Positions 17,932-26,797 of a stretch of DNA of 64,000 bases are shown piece after piece. The DNA comes from Velthaea sp965214335 (GTDB lineage: Bacteria; Vulcanimicrobiota; Vulcanimicrobiia; Vulcanimicrobiales; Vulcanimicrobiaceae): positions 930,001 to 994,000 of the forward strand of contig CBDCBO010000005.1 in assembly GCA_965214335.1 (NCBI GenBank), written 5' to 3'. A program made the position numbers and the translations under genes. Below the pieces are notes generated by a model that was given only the letters and a program-made list of their open reading frames with translations, did no database searches and was not told the DNA's origin. The first letter of the stretch is position 1. Each line of letters begins with the position of its first letter.

Positions 17932-19488
17932 TTAGGCGACCGGCGCCTCATCGAGCGTGACCCGACTGTCGAACGCCGCGAGCTGGACGCGTTCCCAGGC
18001 GCTATCGCGACCGAGTTCACGCGCGAGCAATCGTGCCACGGCCGGCGCCGCCGAACGCGCCGCCTCACTGTTGAGAAACAGGGCGCGCGTGCGCCGCGCC
18101 AGCACGTCTTCGACCGTGCGCGCGAGTTCATTGCGCGCGGCGAACACAACCTCGGCGCGCGTGTACGGCAAGCGCGTATCGAGCCGTTCGGCGAGACTGT
18201 CGTCGGCGCGTTCGAGCGCCGCGAGCGCATCGCGATCGGTGCCGTACGCCGCATACCGGCCGGCACTCGGCTGCGCGGCGGCACCCGGACTTCCATGCAA
18301 CGGGAGCGTCGCGGTTCGGCACGGTGCCGCCGTAAGGCCGGCTGCCGTCGCCGCCGCGTCGACGGTATCTGCCGCCATCTTGCGGTACGTCGTCCACTTG
18401 CCGCCCGCGATCGTGACCAGACCGCTTTTGGCGACCTCGACGAAATGCTCGCGCGACAATTTGGCCGTCGTCGCCGCCTTGCCGCTCACGAGCGGCCGCA
18501 GTCCGGCAAACGCCGCGAGCACGTCGCGGCGCGTCACCGGACGCTCCAGGTATGCGTTGACTTCGGCAATGATGAAGTCGACTTCGTCGCGCGTCGGCGA
18601 GACGTCCAGCGCCGCGGCCGCGACCGGGATATCGGTCGTTCCAACGACGATGTGGCCTTGCCACGGGACCGCGAAGAGCACGCGGCCGTCGCGCGTCTTC
18701 GGCACGAGCAGCGCGTCATTGCCGCGAAAGACGTCGGGCGAAAACACGAGATGGCTGCCGCGGCTATGCGAGAGGACCGGCACGCTGGCCGGATCGTCGA
18801 GCGAGCGCAATTCATCGACGAAAATGCCGGTCGCGTTGACGACGGCCTTGGCGCGAATTTCGTAGCCGCGGCCGGTCTCTGCGTCGCGCACCAGCGCACC
18901 GCGGACCCGGCCGTTTCCGTACGTGAGTTGCTCGGCGCGCACGTAGTTGAGGACCGTCGCACCATGGTCGAGCGCCGTGCGCGCGATCGCGAGCGCAAGT
19001 CGCGCATCGTCGAACTGACCGTCGTAATACATGATGCTGCCGTGCAGCCCCGCCGCACGCAGGTCCGGCACGCGATCGAGCGTCGCTTGACGTCCAAGAT
19101 AGCTGCTGCCCGGGAACGTCGACGCACCCGCGAGCGCATCGTATGCTTTGAGCCCGACAAAGTAATACGGACCATCGGTCCAGCGATACACGGGACAAAT
19201 GAAGCCGAGTTGATCGACCAGATGCGGAGCGTTGCGCCGCAGATTCGAGCGTTCGCGCAGCGCCTCGCGCACCAAGCCGATATCGCCTTTTTCCAGATAC
19301 CGGACGCCGCCGTGAACGAGCTTGGTCGAGCGGCTCGAAGTCGCCTTGGCGAAGTCGGACGCCTCGACGAGCGCCGTGCGATAGCCGCGCGTCACCGCAT
19401 CGAGTGCGGTGCCGACGCCGGTCGCGCCGCCGCCGATGACCAGCACGTCGAACGCGTCGTCGAGACGCCCCAAGAGGACGTCGCGCAT
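17932..19488 (-). CDS. GlpD-like FAD-dependent glycerol-3-phosphate (or polyol-phosphate) dehydrogenase
   Basis: 518-residue peripheral-membrane flavoenzyme. It has the FAD fold DVLVIGGGATGVGTALDA near residue 14, the GlpD hallmark SSRSTKLVHGGVRYLEKGD near 46, GTTDIP near 266, and a C-terminal DAO_C helical domain. GlpD oxidises glycerol-3-phosphate to dihydroxyacetone phosphate and passes electrons to quinone. EryB, which oxidises erythritol phosphate, is a close relative and cannot be told apart by eye. Its ATG overlaps the permease stop by one base (TGATG), so it is the last gene of the importer operon. That context favours a specific polyol phosphate over general glycerol metabolism. Confidence 0.85.
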   Translation of the reverse strand: MRDVLLGRLDDAFDVLVIGGGATGVGTALDAVTRGYRTALVEASDFAKATSSRSTKLVHGGVRYLEKGDIGLVREALRERSNLRRNAPHLVDQLGFICPVYRWTDGPYYFVGLKAYDALAGASTFPGSSYLGRQATLDRVPDLRAAGLHGSIMYYDGQFDDARLALAIARTALDHGATVLNYVRAEQLTYGNGRVRGALVRDAETGRGYEIRAKAVVNATGIFVDELRSLDDPASVPVLSHSRGSHLVFSPDVFRGNDALLVPKTRDGRVLFAVPWQGHIVVGTTDIPVAAAALDVSPTRDEVDFIIAEVNAYLERPVTRRDVLAAFAGLRPLVSGKAATTAKLSREHFVEVAKSGLVTIAGGKWTTYRKMAADTVDAAATAAGLTAAPCRTATLPLHGSPGAAAQPSAGRYAAYGTDRDALAALERADDSLAERLDTRLPYTRAEVVFAARNELARTVEDVLARRTRALFLNSEAARSAAPAVARLLARELGRDSAWERVQLAAFDSRVTLDEAPVA

Positions 19489-20318
19489 CAGCGCGCTTCG
19501 CCGCCGGCGAGCCCTTGAATGCCGCGTATCAAATACTGGCGCCCGAAGAAAGCGATCAGCAGCGGCGGGATCGTGAGCACGAGGCCGGCCGCGGCCATCG
19601 GTCCGTACTGCGGATTGAAGCCGTTGGCCAGAAACGAAGCGACTTCGACCGGCAACGTCGTGTTCGACGACGTCAGCACGAACGAAAAGAAGAACTCATT
19701 CCAGGTCATGATCCAAATGATCAGCGCCGCGGCGACGATGCTCGACACGCTCATCGGAATCACGATCCGAAAATACGCCGACCACAGCGAACAGCCGTCC
19801 ATGCGTGCCGCCTCTTCCGTCGCAGCGGGCATCATGCGGTAGAACGCGAGCAGAATCCACACGATCACCGGCAAGTTGATCGCGGTATAGATGATCGTGA
19901 GGCCGGGCAGCGTGTTGATCAGGTGAATGTTGATCATGATGACATAGTACGGAATGATCAGCGCTTCGGGCGGAAGCATGCGCGTGCTGATTATCCAAAA
20001 CTCGACGTCGTCACGCCGCTTGAACGGAAAGCGCGCCAACGCGTAGGCCATGGGCGCACCCAGGACGACGGCGATGCCGACCGAGCAAAAGACCGCGATC
20101 AAGCTATGAAAGAGCGGATCGAAATTAAAGTTCTGCTGCAGCCAGATGAAATTATCGAGAACGGGTGCGACGATCCACACCGGTTCGCTCGATTGAATGT
20201 CGACCTTGAGTTTGAAGGCCGTCAACACCAGCCAGTACACCGGGAAAAGCCAGAGGATCAGCAGGGCGCCCAACGCCGCGCGCCCCGCCAGCGTGCCGGT
20301 CAGTCTACGCAGGTTCAT
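19488..20318 (-). CDS. carbohydrate ABC transporter permease (MalG/AraQ type)
   Basis: 276-residue inner-membrane permease from ATG 20318. It has six predicted helices, and the EAA loop reads EEAARMDGCSLWSAYFRIVIPMS near residue 185. The frame remains open upstream to 20792, but that stretch is the out-of-frame shadow of the preceding permease and is excluded. The start overlaps the preceding permease stop by four bases, and the end overlaps the glpD-like start by one. It pairs with the 20315-21301 permease and the binding protein; no ATPase gene is in the operon. Confidence 0.9.
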   Translation of the reverse strand: MNLRRLTGTLAGRAALGALLILWLFPVYWLVLTAFKLKVDIQSSEPVWIVAPVLDNFIWLQQNFNFDPLFHSLIAVFCSVGIAVVLGAPMAYALARFPFKRRDDVEFWIISTRMLPPEALIIPYYVIMINIHLINTLPGLTIIYTAINLPVIVWILLAFYRMMPAATEEAARMDGCSLWSAYFRIVIPMSVSSIVAAALIIWIMTWNEFFFSFVLTSSNTTLPVEVASFLANGFNPQYGPMAAAGLVLTIPPLLIAFFGRQYLIRGIQGLAGGEAR

Positions 20319-21301
20319 CCCTCGGCGGCTCCCCATACCGCGCCGCGCTCGATGCCATAGAGATCTTTCGCGCGCGTCGTGCGGACCCAGATCGTTGCGA
20401 TCACGACGGTCACCGCTAAGGCCAGCACGCCGGCGGCGGCCGCCAGCGATACGGAGCCCGTCTCGGCGATGCCGACGCGATAGATGTAAAGTGCGATTGA
20501 CTCCGTGGCATTGCCCGGTCCGCCGCTGGTCAGCAGCTGAGTGGCCGTGAACTGCATCGACGCGAGTAGAAACTCGAAGAGCACCGTCACGACGACGATG
20601 CTGCGCATCAGCGGCAGCGTGATGAACCACAGAAAGCGCAAACCGGATGCGCCGTCGACGCGCGCCGCTTCGAGCGCTTCGTTCGGCAGCGACTGCAAGC
20701 CCGAGTAGAACAGCAGTATGGCGAAGGGCGTCCACTGCCAGACCTGATTCATGACGATGACTTCGGTCGCGAGCACCGGCGTGTCGGTCCACGCGACGAC
20801 CGTGTGCGTGAAGAGATACAGCACCTGATCGATCGGCCCGTAGAGCGTGTTGAGCAGTAGTGAAAAATTGAGTGCCGCGACCACCGGTGAAATGATCATC
20901 GGGAGCAAGAACAGGATCAGCAGCCAGGTATCGAGCCGCTGCGCGTAGCGCTGGATCAGCAGCGCGATCACGAAGCCGAAGAATACCGAGAGCAACGTAC
21001 TTTGGAACGAAATGACGAGCGTCTCGCCGAACGCGTGCAGGCTGCGGCCGCTAGTCAGAATCGTGATGTAGTTGTTGATGCCGACGAATTGCGTCGCGAG
21101 CTTGGCCTGATTCTCGTAGTTGAACAGCGAGAGAAAAATCGCGTAGAAGAACGGCGGGAACGTCGCGAGCGCGAGCAGGATGAAGCCGGGCATCGGGACG
21201 ATCCAACGCCGTTCGTCGATCGCACGACGCCGGCCGCTACGGCCGGCATCGCGCGCAGCGGCCGGCGTCGACACGGATGCCGGCCGGCCTGCTGCCTTCA
21301 C
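20315..21301 (-). CDS. carbohydrate ABC transporter permease (MalF/AraP type)
   Basis: 328-residue inner-membrane permease with six helices after an Arg/Ala-rich N-terminal tail of about 30 residues. The EAA loop is EALEAARVDGASGLRFLWFITLP near residue 210. It overlaps the binding-protein stop by four bases and the second permease start by four. It is the first of the two permeases of a CUT1-type sugar importer. Confidence 0.9.
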   Translation of the reverse strand: MKAAGRPASVSTPAAARDAGRSGRRRAIDERRWIVPMPGFILLALATFPPFFYAIFLSLFNYENQAKLATQFVGINNYITILTSGRSLHAFGETLVISFQSTLLSVFFGFVIALLIQRYAQRLDTWLLILFLLPMIISPVVAALNFSLLLNTLYGPIDQVLYLFTHTVVAWTDTPVLATEVIVMNQVWQWTPFAILLFYSGLQSLPNEALEAARVDGASGLRFLWFITLPLMRSIVVVTVLFEFLLASMQFTATQLLTSGGPGNATESIALYIYRVGIAETGSVSLAAAAGVLALAVTVVIATIWVRTTRAKDLYGIERGAVWGAAEG

Positions 21302-22755
21302 GAGCGCTTCGCGCCCGCCGGCTTCATCGCCGCATCACCCTTTTTGGGTGCGTACGGGTTGCCGTAGACACGCTGCGTCTTGAGCAGCGTGGTGACTTCA
21401 CCCGCGGCGTTCTTGAGCGCTGCCGCCGGCTGCGTTTGACCGGTGAACGCGCCTTCGATCGCCGTACCGATCGAATCGCCCATCGCCTTCCACTGCGGGA
21501 TCAGCGGCCGGTAATTGACGCTCGTGATGCGATAGTCTTCGGCGACCGCCGCCGCATAGTCGGGGCTGACCTTGGTGATCTTCTCGTTGTAGAGCGAGGA
21601 ATGGAGCAGCGACGTGCGCGCGACGTTCGCGATCGACTCCTCGGCGAGTCCGCCTTCTTCCATTTCCTTGGACGTGCCGAACGCCAAAAGCGCCTTGGCC
21701 GCCGCGAGTTGCTTCTTGTCCGTGACGGTCGCGGCGACCGCGATCCCGGTGGTGTAGTTCGCCGGCCAGCGTCCCGACGGGCCGGCGGGAACCGGCGCGA
21801 AGCCGACTTTCCCGACCACGCTGGACTGCTTGGGATCCGAGAAGATCGGATAGAACGCGGTCGACTCGATCGTCATGCCGATGCGGCCTGACGAGTACGC
21901 CGAGAGCACTTCGGGCCAGCCCCACGTGGCGCTGTTCGGCGGACCGTACTTGTTGATCAGCGACGCGTAGTGCGCGGTCCCGTTGGCGGCTTGCGTGGAG
22001 TCGAAGCCGGGAACGAGCTTGCCGCCTTTGAAGAAATCGCCGCCGTACGAGTGCAGCCACTCGCTCCAAATGTAGACGTTCATCCCTTCACCGCGCAGGC
22101 CACGCAGCGCGAGGCCGTACGTGCGCGGCGGCGCCATCAGCTTCGCTGCATCGGCGGCGAACTCGTCCATCGTTTTGGGCGGGCCCGAAATCCCGGCCGC
22201 GGCGAACAGATCCTTGCGGTAATACAGGATCGTCGTTTCGAGATAGATCGGCGCGCCGTACAGCTTGCCGCCGTAGGTATAGAGTCCGCGCGCGAACGGC
22301 AAGATGTCGCCGACGTTATACGCCGACGGCAAATCGTTAATCTCCTGAATCCACTTATTCGATGCGAACAGCGGTGTATAGTTGCCGTCGAGATTGTAGA
22401 GATCGAATTGGCCCGCGTGCGTGCTGGCATCGGCGACGATCTTGTCGCGCAGTTCATTTTCACCGTACTCGGTGACTTGGACTTTAGCGCCGGTATATTT
22501 CTCGAACGCCGGGATGTGCTTGACGACGAAATCCATCGGCGGCAGATGGCGGGTCGCGAACCGCAGTGTCACGCCGCTGAATTCGCCTTCTTTGGCGTAG
22601 CCTTTGAGCGAGTTGGTGATCGCGGTTTCGGCGGCGTCGTTATCCGTCGCGGCGCCGAGTGCGGTGCGCTGCATCGCAAGTGTCGCGGTGCTCGCAACGA
22701 GGACGCCCGCGGCTATAGCGGCGCCGACGCGCCGGAATAGGCTCGATTTGCTCAT
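21298..22755 (-). CDS. ABC transporter sugar-binding protein
   Basis: Periplasmic or lipid-anchored solute-binding protein of 485 residues from ATG 22755, preceded by GGGAGA at good spacing. Signal peptide with KSSLFRRVGAAIAAGVLVAS. The mature protein has the SBP_bac_1 fold: GVTLRFATRHLPPMDFVVKHIPAFEKYTG opening strand and FDLYNLDGNYTPLFASNKW. At 485 residues it is on the long side, as often seen for oligosaccharide or polyol binders. No lipobox cysteine was seen. It is the first gene of the importer-glpD operon and divergent from the SDR/regulator operon across about 170 bases. Ligand unknown. Confidence 0.88.
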   Translation of the reverse strand: MSKSSLFRRVGAAIAAGVLVASTATLAMQRTALGAATDNDAAETAITNSLKGYAKEGEFSGVTLRFATRHLPPMDFVVKHIPAFEKYTGAKVQVTEYGENELRDKIVADASTHAGQFDLYNLDGNYTPLFASNKWIQEINDLPSAYNVGDILPFARGLYTYGGKLYGAPIYLETTILYYRKDLFAAAGISGPPKTMDEFAADAAKLMAPPRTYGLALRGLRGEGMNVYIWSEWLHSYGGDFFKGGKLVPGFDSTQAANGTAHYASLINKYGPPNSATWGWPEVLSAYSSGRIGMTIESTAFYPIFSDPKQSSVVGKVGFAPVPAGPSGRWPANYTTGIAVAATVTDKKQLAAAKALLAFGTSKEMEEGGLAEESIANVARTSLLHSSLYNEKITKVSPDYAAAVAEDYRITSVNYRPLIPQWKAMGDSIGTAIEGAFTGQTQPAAALKNAAGEVTTLLKTQRVYGNPYAPKKGDAAMKPAGAKRS

Positions 22756-22928
22756 GGTGGTTCTCCCTAAGCGCGAAGCCGGTATGTGCCGCCGCAAATG
22801 ATGTTGGCGCGGAGTTTACGGCGAAGGAAATGCATTGTCTTCTGTCGCTATCCGTTGGCAAAGGTCATGGCAATTTCCTCCGGCGTCATGCCATCCGATT
22901 CGTGCTCGTTGCCACAAGGAGGCCGTCG

Positions 22929-23651
22929 ATGTCAGCACCACTGACGCTCATCACCGGAGCCAGCTCCGGCATCGGAGAATCCGCCGCGCGTGCATTCAGC
23001 GCCGCCGGCTATCCGCTGCTGCTGCTGGCGCGGCGGCTCGACCGGATGGAAGCGCTCGCGCTTCCGAACACGCTGTGCCGCGCCGTCGACGTGCAGGATC
23101 GTGCGGCGATCGCGGCCGCGGTGGCCGAGGCGGAAGAGCGGTTTGGTCCCGTCGACTGCGTCATCAACAATGCCGGCGTCGCGCATCTGGCCGACATTCT
23201 CGAACAAGATCCGCTGGAGTGGGACAGCATGATCGCGATCAACGCCACGGGCGTCATGAACGTCCTGCATGCCGTAATGAAAGGCATGTCGGAACGCCGG
23301 CGCGGGACGATCATCAATATGAGTTCGATCGCGGGCCGCAAAGTCTATCCCGATCACACCGTCTATTGCGGCACGAAGTATTTCGTGCACGCCGTCTCCG
23401 AGAGCATTCGCAGCAAGCTCGCGCCGTACGACGTGCGGGTTATCGTGATTTCGCCCGGCATCGTCGAGACCGAAGTGCTCGACCACGTGACCGACCCCAA
23501 TACGCTACGCGCATACCGCGAGAACAAAGTCCGCATCGGCGGCGGCATCTCCGCCGATCACGTCGCCCAGTCGATGCTCTTCGCGTACCGGCTGCCGCAG
23601 AACGTACTGATCCAAGAGATGTGCATCACCCCGACGCGGCAAGAATTTTAA
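22929..23651 (+). CDS. short-chain dehydrogenase/reductase (SDR)
   Basis: 240-residue classical SDR. The start is ATG 22929, eight bases after AAGGAGG; the frame extends further upstream but without a ribosome site. Cofactor loop TGASSGIGE near residue 8, NNAG near 83, catalytic YCGTK near 150. Of the YdfG/3-hydroxy-acid or polyol dehydrogenase subfamily by general look. It opens the catabolic operon, divergent from the importer, and a regulator gene follows 22 bases later. It probably oxidises or reduces the imported carbohydrate or a derivative. Confidence 0.85.
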   Translation: MSAPLTLITGASSGIGESAARAFSAAGYPLLLLARRLDRMEALALPNTLCRAVDVQDRAAIAAAVAEAEERFGPVDCVINNAGVAHLADILEQDPLEWDSMIAINATGVMNVLHAVMKGMSERRRGTIINMSSIAGRKVYPDHTVYCGTKYFVHAVSESIRSKLAPYDVRVIVISPGIVETEVLDHVTDPNTLRAYRENKVRIGGGISADHVAQSMLFAYRLPQNVLIQEMCITPTRQEF

Positions 23652-23673
23652 GCGGCCCGCTCTGCTCGCGCGT

Positions 23674-24684
23674 ATGAAACGTGCCGCCTCGGCCGCTCGC
23701 ACCACGAAAGCGCGGCAGCAGCCCGCGCCGCTCGAACTCGGGCTCGATGCGGTCATGGCGGCGGCCTGGCTGTACTATCATGACCGGCTCAATCAGTCCG
23801 ATGTCGCCGAGATCATCGGCGTATCGCGGGCGTCGGTCGTCAATTATCTGCAGGAGGCGCGCGATCGCGGCATCGTGCGCGTCGTGCTGGCACCCGAACA
23901 AGAAGCACCGATCGATCTCGCGTTCACGGTCAAAGCGCAGTTCGGCCTGCGCAGTTGTCTCGTGATCCCCGACGACGGCGGCCGAACCGATCCGTCGTGG
24001 CGCATCGGTTCGGCCGGCGGCCGCGTGCTGAGCACCACGCTCGTTGCGGGCGACGTCATCGGGGTCGCCTGGGGGCGCACCGTGTTGGCGCTGTCGCAAA
24101 CGATTCCCGAGACGAGCGCCGTACGCAATCTGTCGGTCGTGCAGATCGTCGGCAGCATGCTGGCGACCTACGAATTGTCACCCGAATTGTGTACGTCGAA
24201 CATCGCCGCGCGCATCGGCGCCCGCTGCGTCAATCTGCACGCACCGGCGCTCATCTCGAGTCCGCACGTCCGTGAACTCATCTTGCACGAGCCGGCCATC
24301 GTCGAACAGTTGCGCCTGATTCACGGGTGCACGCGGGTCGTTTTTAGTGTTGCGGGCGTCGAGCGCGGCAGTACCGTCATGCACACCGGCTTGGTGACGC
24401 CCGAAGAGATCAAACCGTACGTGCGGCGCAAAGCCGTCGGCGTCGTTGCGGGACGGTTCATCGATGCGCGCGGCGAGCCCGTCGACGGCAAACTCGACGA
24501 ACGCCTCATCGGGATCGGCTTACGCGAACTCAAGCAAATCCCCGAACGCTTATGCGTCGCGGGCGGACCGCAGAAGATCGCCGTGCTGCGTGCCGCGCTC
24601 GTCGGCGGATACGTGACGACGCTGGTAACCGACGAACGGACCGCCCGCGCGCTCGTCGCCAAGCCGAGAGCACGAAAGGCGTGA
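23674..24684 (+). CDS. SorC-family sugar-phosphate-responsive transcriptional regulator
   Basis: 336-residue regulator. The N-terminal helix-turn-helix is near residues 30-65 (YYHDRLNQSDVAEIIGVSRASV). The C-terminal SorC/DeoR-type effector domain has GDVIGVAWGRTV near 130, VVQIVGSM near 156 and GVVAGRFIDARG near 252. SorC proteins bind phosphorylated sugars or polyols; EryD, the erythritol regulator, is of this type. It most likely controls both the divergent importer operon and this catabolic operon. TGTCA/TGACA repeats just after it are candidate operator sites. Confidence 0.9.
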   Translation: MKRAASAARTTKARQQPAPLELGLDAVMAAAWLYYHDRLNQSDVAEIIGVSRASVVNYLQEARDRGIVRVVLAPEQEAPIDLAFTVKAQFGLRSCLVIPDDGGRTDPSWRIGSAGGRVLSTTLVAGDVIGVAWGRTVLALSQTIPETSAVRNLSVVQIVGSMLATYELSPELCTSNIAARIGARCVNLHAPALISSPHVRELILHEPAIVEQLRLIHGCTRVVFSVAGVERGSTVMHTGLVTPEEIKPYVRRKAVGVVAGRFIDARGEPVDGKLDERLIGIGLRELKQIPERLCVAGGPQKIAVLRAALVGGYVTTLVTDERTARALVAKPRARKA

Positions 24685-24687
24685 AAG

Positions 24688-24719
24688 TGTCAAAAAAGAA
24701 CGGTGACTGACAAATGACA
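24688..24719. promoter_or_regulatory. TGTCA/TGACA repeat cluster, candidate operator
   Basis: The 61-base gap between the SorC regulator and the aldolase fusion contains TGTCA at 24688-24692 and TGACA at 24708-24712 and 24715-24719. The first forms an inverted repeat with the others. In a rare AT-richer patch inside an operon this looks like a regulator site with an internal promoter. It is not shown to be a SorC site. Confidence 0.3.
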
Positions 24720-24745
24720 AACTGCACGATCGTCCGGCGCGCCGC

Positions 24746-26797
24746 ATGAAGAGCCGCTGGTCCGACGCCGACGCTCAAACCTTCATCGATCGCTACGCCG
24801 CGCGGGGCGTCAACGCCGACCTGGCGCTGCGCACGTATTCATCGCGCCTGCTCGGCAGCGACCCCGCGCTGGTGCTCCACGGCGGCGGCAATACGTCGGT
24901 CAAGACCACGCTCACTGATACGCTGGGCAATCCGGTCGAGGCGCTGTGCGTGAAAGGCAGCGGCTGGGATCTCGCGCGTATCGAGCCCGAAGGGCACTCC
25001 GCGTTGCGGCTGGCCCCGCTGTTCGCTTTGCGGCACGCCAAGCTGAGTGATGAAGAACTCGTTAATTACTTCCGCCAGAATCTGCTGAACACCGCGGCGC
25101 CGAATCCGTCGATTGAAACGCTCACGCACGCCTACGCTCCGCACAAGTTCGTCGACCATACACATGCCGTCGTCGCGACGGCGATCGGCAGTCAGCCCGA
25201 TCCGGCAACGATCTGCCGCGCGATCTACGGCGAGCGCGTCGTCGCGATGCCGTACGTGATGCCGGGCTTCGATCTCTCGATCGCAACGGCCGAGATCTTC
25301 GAGCGCTATCCTCATGCCGAAGGCATGCTGCTCGCCAATCACGGTATCTTCACCTACGCCGCGACCGCAAAAGCATCGTACGAGCTGATGATCGAGTTCG
25401 TCACGTTGGCCGAAGAATACATCGCCGGCCAGGGGCGACGCTCACCCGCATTTGCCGCCGCGGCACCGGCGACGGCGCATGCTTCGCTCGCCGATCTGTT
25501 GCCGCCGCTGCGTGGCGCCTTCGGCGCGGCCGCCCCGGCCGGCATGCGCTATTGGTTGTTCGATGCGCGCACCGACGACCGCATCGCAAGCTTCGTCAAC
25601 GGCGCCGGGCTGCGCGACTATGCGATGCGCGGCGTTGCGACGCCCGAGCACGTGATACGCATGAAGCGGCTGCCGCTGATTCTCAGCGATTCCGCCGCTG
25701 ACGCTGATGCGTGGCCCGAGCGAAGCGCGGCGGCGCTCGAACGGTACATCGCCGACTATCACGGCTATTTCGCACAGAACAACGCACGCGTCGGCGGGAA
25801 CCGGCGCGAGCTCGACCCGCTGCCGCGCGTAATCGCCTTGCCCGGGCTAGGCGTCATCGTCGGGGCGGGCCGCGATGCGGCCGAGGCGGCGATCTCGGCC
25901 GACGTCGCCGAGGCGTGGATCGCCGCGATCACCGACGCGGAAGCGATCGGGCGGTACGCCTCGATCGATGCCGAGCGCCATTTCGACATGGAGTACTGGT
26001 CGCTCGAACAGGTCAAGCTCGGTAAGACGCCGCGCCAACCTCTCGCCGGCCGCGTCGTCGTCGTGACCGGCGGCGGAAGCGGTATCGGCGCGGCCACCGC
26101 GCGCGCCTTTGCCGCCCAGGGCGCAGTCGTCGCGGTGGTCGATCTCGATGCGGCGGCGGCCGGCAGCGTCGCGGGCGCTATCCCGCAGGCCATGCCGTGC
26201 GGCTGCGACGTCACCGATCCGGCCGCCGTCCGGGCGACGTTCGACGCCGTCGCCGCGCGCTTCGGCGGCGTCGACATCGTGGTTTCCAACGCCGGCGCCG
26301 CGTGGACGGGAATGATGGCCGATATCGATGATGCGACGCTGCGGCGCAGTTTCAATTTAAACTTCTTCGCGCACCAATATGTCGCGGCCGCGGCCGTGCG
26401 CATCATGCGTCGTCAGCGGCTGGGCGGCGTGCTGCTCTTCAACGTCTCGAAGCAGGCGGTGAATCCGGGACCCAATTTCGGCGCGTACGGCACGTCGAAA
26501 GCCGCGCTGCTCGCGCTCGTCCGCCAGTATGCGCTCGAGTACGGCGCCGACGGCATCCGCAGTAACGCCGTGAACGCCGACCGGATCCGCTCGGGACTGC
26601 TCACCGACGCGTTCATCGCCGAGCGCGCGCGGGCGCGCGGTGTCAGTGAAAGCCAGTACATGGGCGGCAATTTATTGGAACGCGAGGTGCTCGCAGACGA
26701 CGTCGCGCAGGCGTTCGTCACATCGGCCCTGCTGGAGAAAACCACCGGCAACGTGACCACGGTGGACGGCGGGAACGTCGCGGCGATGCTGCGATGA
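24746..26797 (+). CDS. bifunctional class II aldolase / short-chain dehydrogenase
   Basis: 683-residue fusion. Residues about 1-230 are a class II aldolase domain with HGGGNTSVK near 45, zinc ligands in VDHTHAV near 135 and ANHGIFTY near 195. Residues about 430-680 are an SDR with VVVTGGGSGIGAATA near 434, SNAGAAW near 515 and YGTSK near 580. The family includes rhamnulose-1-phosphate aldolase/lactaldehyde dehydrogenase fusions: the aldolase cleaves a ketose-1-phosphate to DHAP plus an aldehyde, and the SDR then oxidises or reduces the aldehyde. It overlaps the next start by four bases. No isomerase gene for a deoxy sugar is nearby, so the substrate may differ from rhamnose. Confidence 0.88.
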   Translation: MKSRWSDADAQTFIDRYAARGVNADLALRTYSSRLLGSDPALVLHGGGNTSVKTTLTDTLGNPVEALCVKGSGWDLARIEPEGHSALRLAPLFALRHAKLSDEELVNYFRQNLLNTAAPNPSIETLTHAYAPHKFVDHTHAVVATAIGSQPDPATICRAIYGERVVAMPYVMPGFDLSIATAEIFERYPHAEGMLLANHGIFTYAATAKASYELMIEFVTLAEEYIAGQGRRSPAFAAAAPATAHASLADLLPPLRGAFGAAAPAGMRYWLFDARTDDRIASFVNGAGLRDYAMRGVATPEHVIRMKRLPLILSDSAADADAWPERSAAALERYIADYHGYFAQNNARVGGNRRELDPLPRVIALPGLGVIVGAGRDAAEAAISADVAEAWIAAITDAEAIGRYASIDAERHFDMEYWSLEQVKLGKTPRQPLAGRVVVVTGGGSGIGAATARAFAAQGAVVAVVDLDAAAAGSVAGAIPQAMPCGCDVTDPAAVRATFDAVAARFGGVDIVVSNAGAAWTGMMADIDDATLRRSFNLNFFAHQYVAAAAVRIMRRQRLGGVLLFNVSKQAVNPGPNFGAYGTSKAALLALVRQYALEYGADGIRSNAVNADRIRSGLLTDAFIAERARARGVSESQYMGGNLLEREVLADDVAQAFVTSALLEKTTGNVTTVDGGNVAAMLR

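Noticed and set aside
17875..19518. 547-codon open frame on the plus strand
   Set aside because: It is antisense to the glpD-like gene, whose protein carries clear FAD and GlpD motifs. The antisense product is Arg/Ala/Glu-rich with no fold signature, as expected from high-GC codon bias.
20319..20792. Extension of the second permease frame upstream
   Set aside because: Out-of-frame reading of the preceding permease; ATG 20318 overlaps its stop by four bases and begins a typical permease N-terminus.
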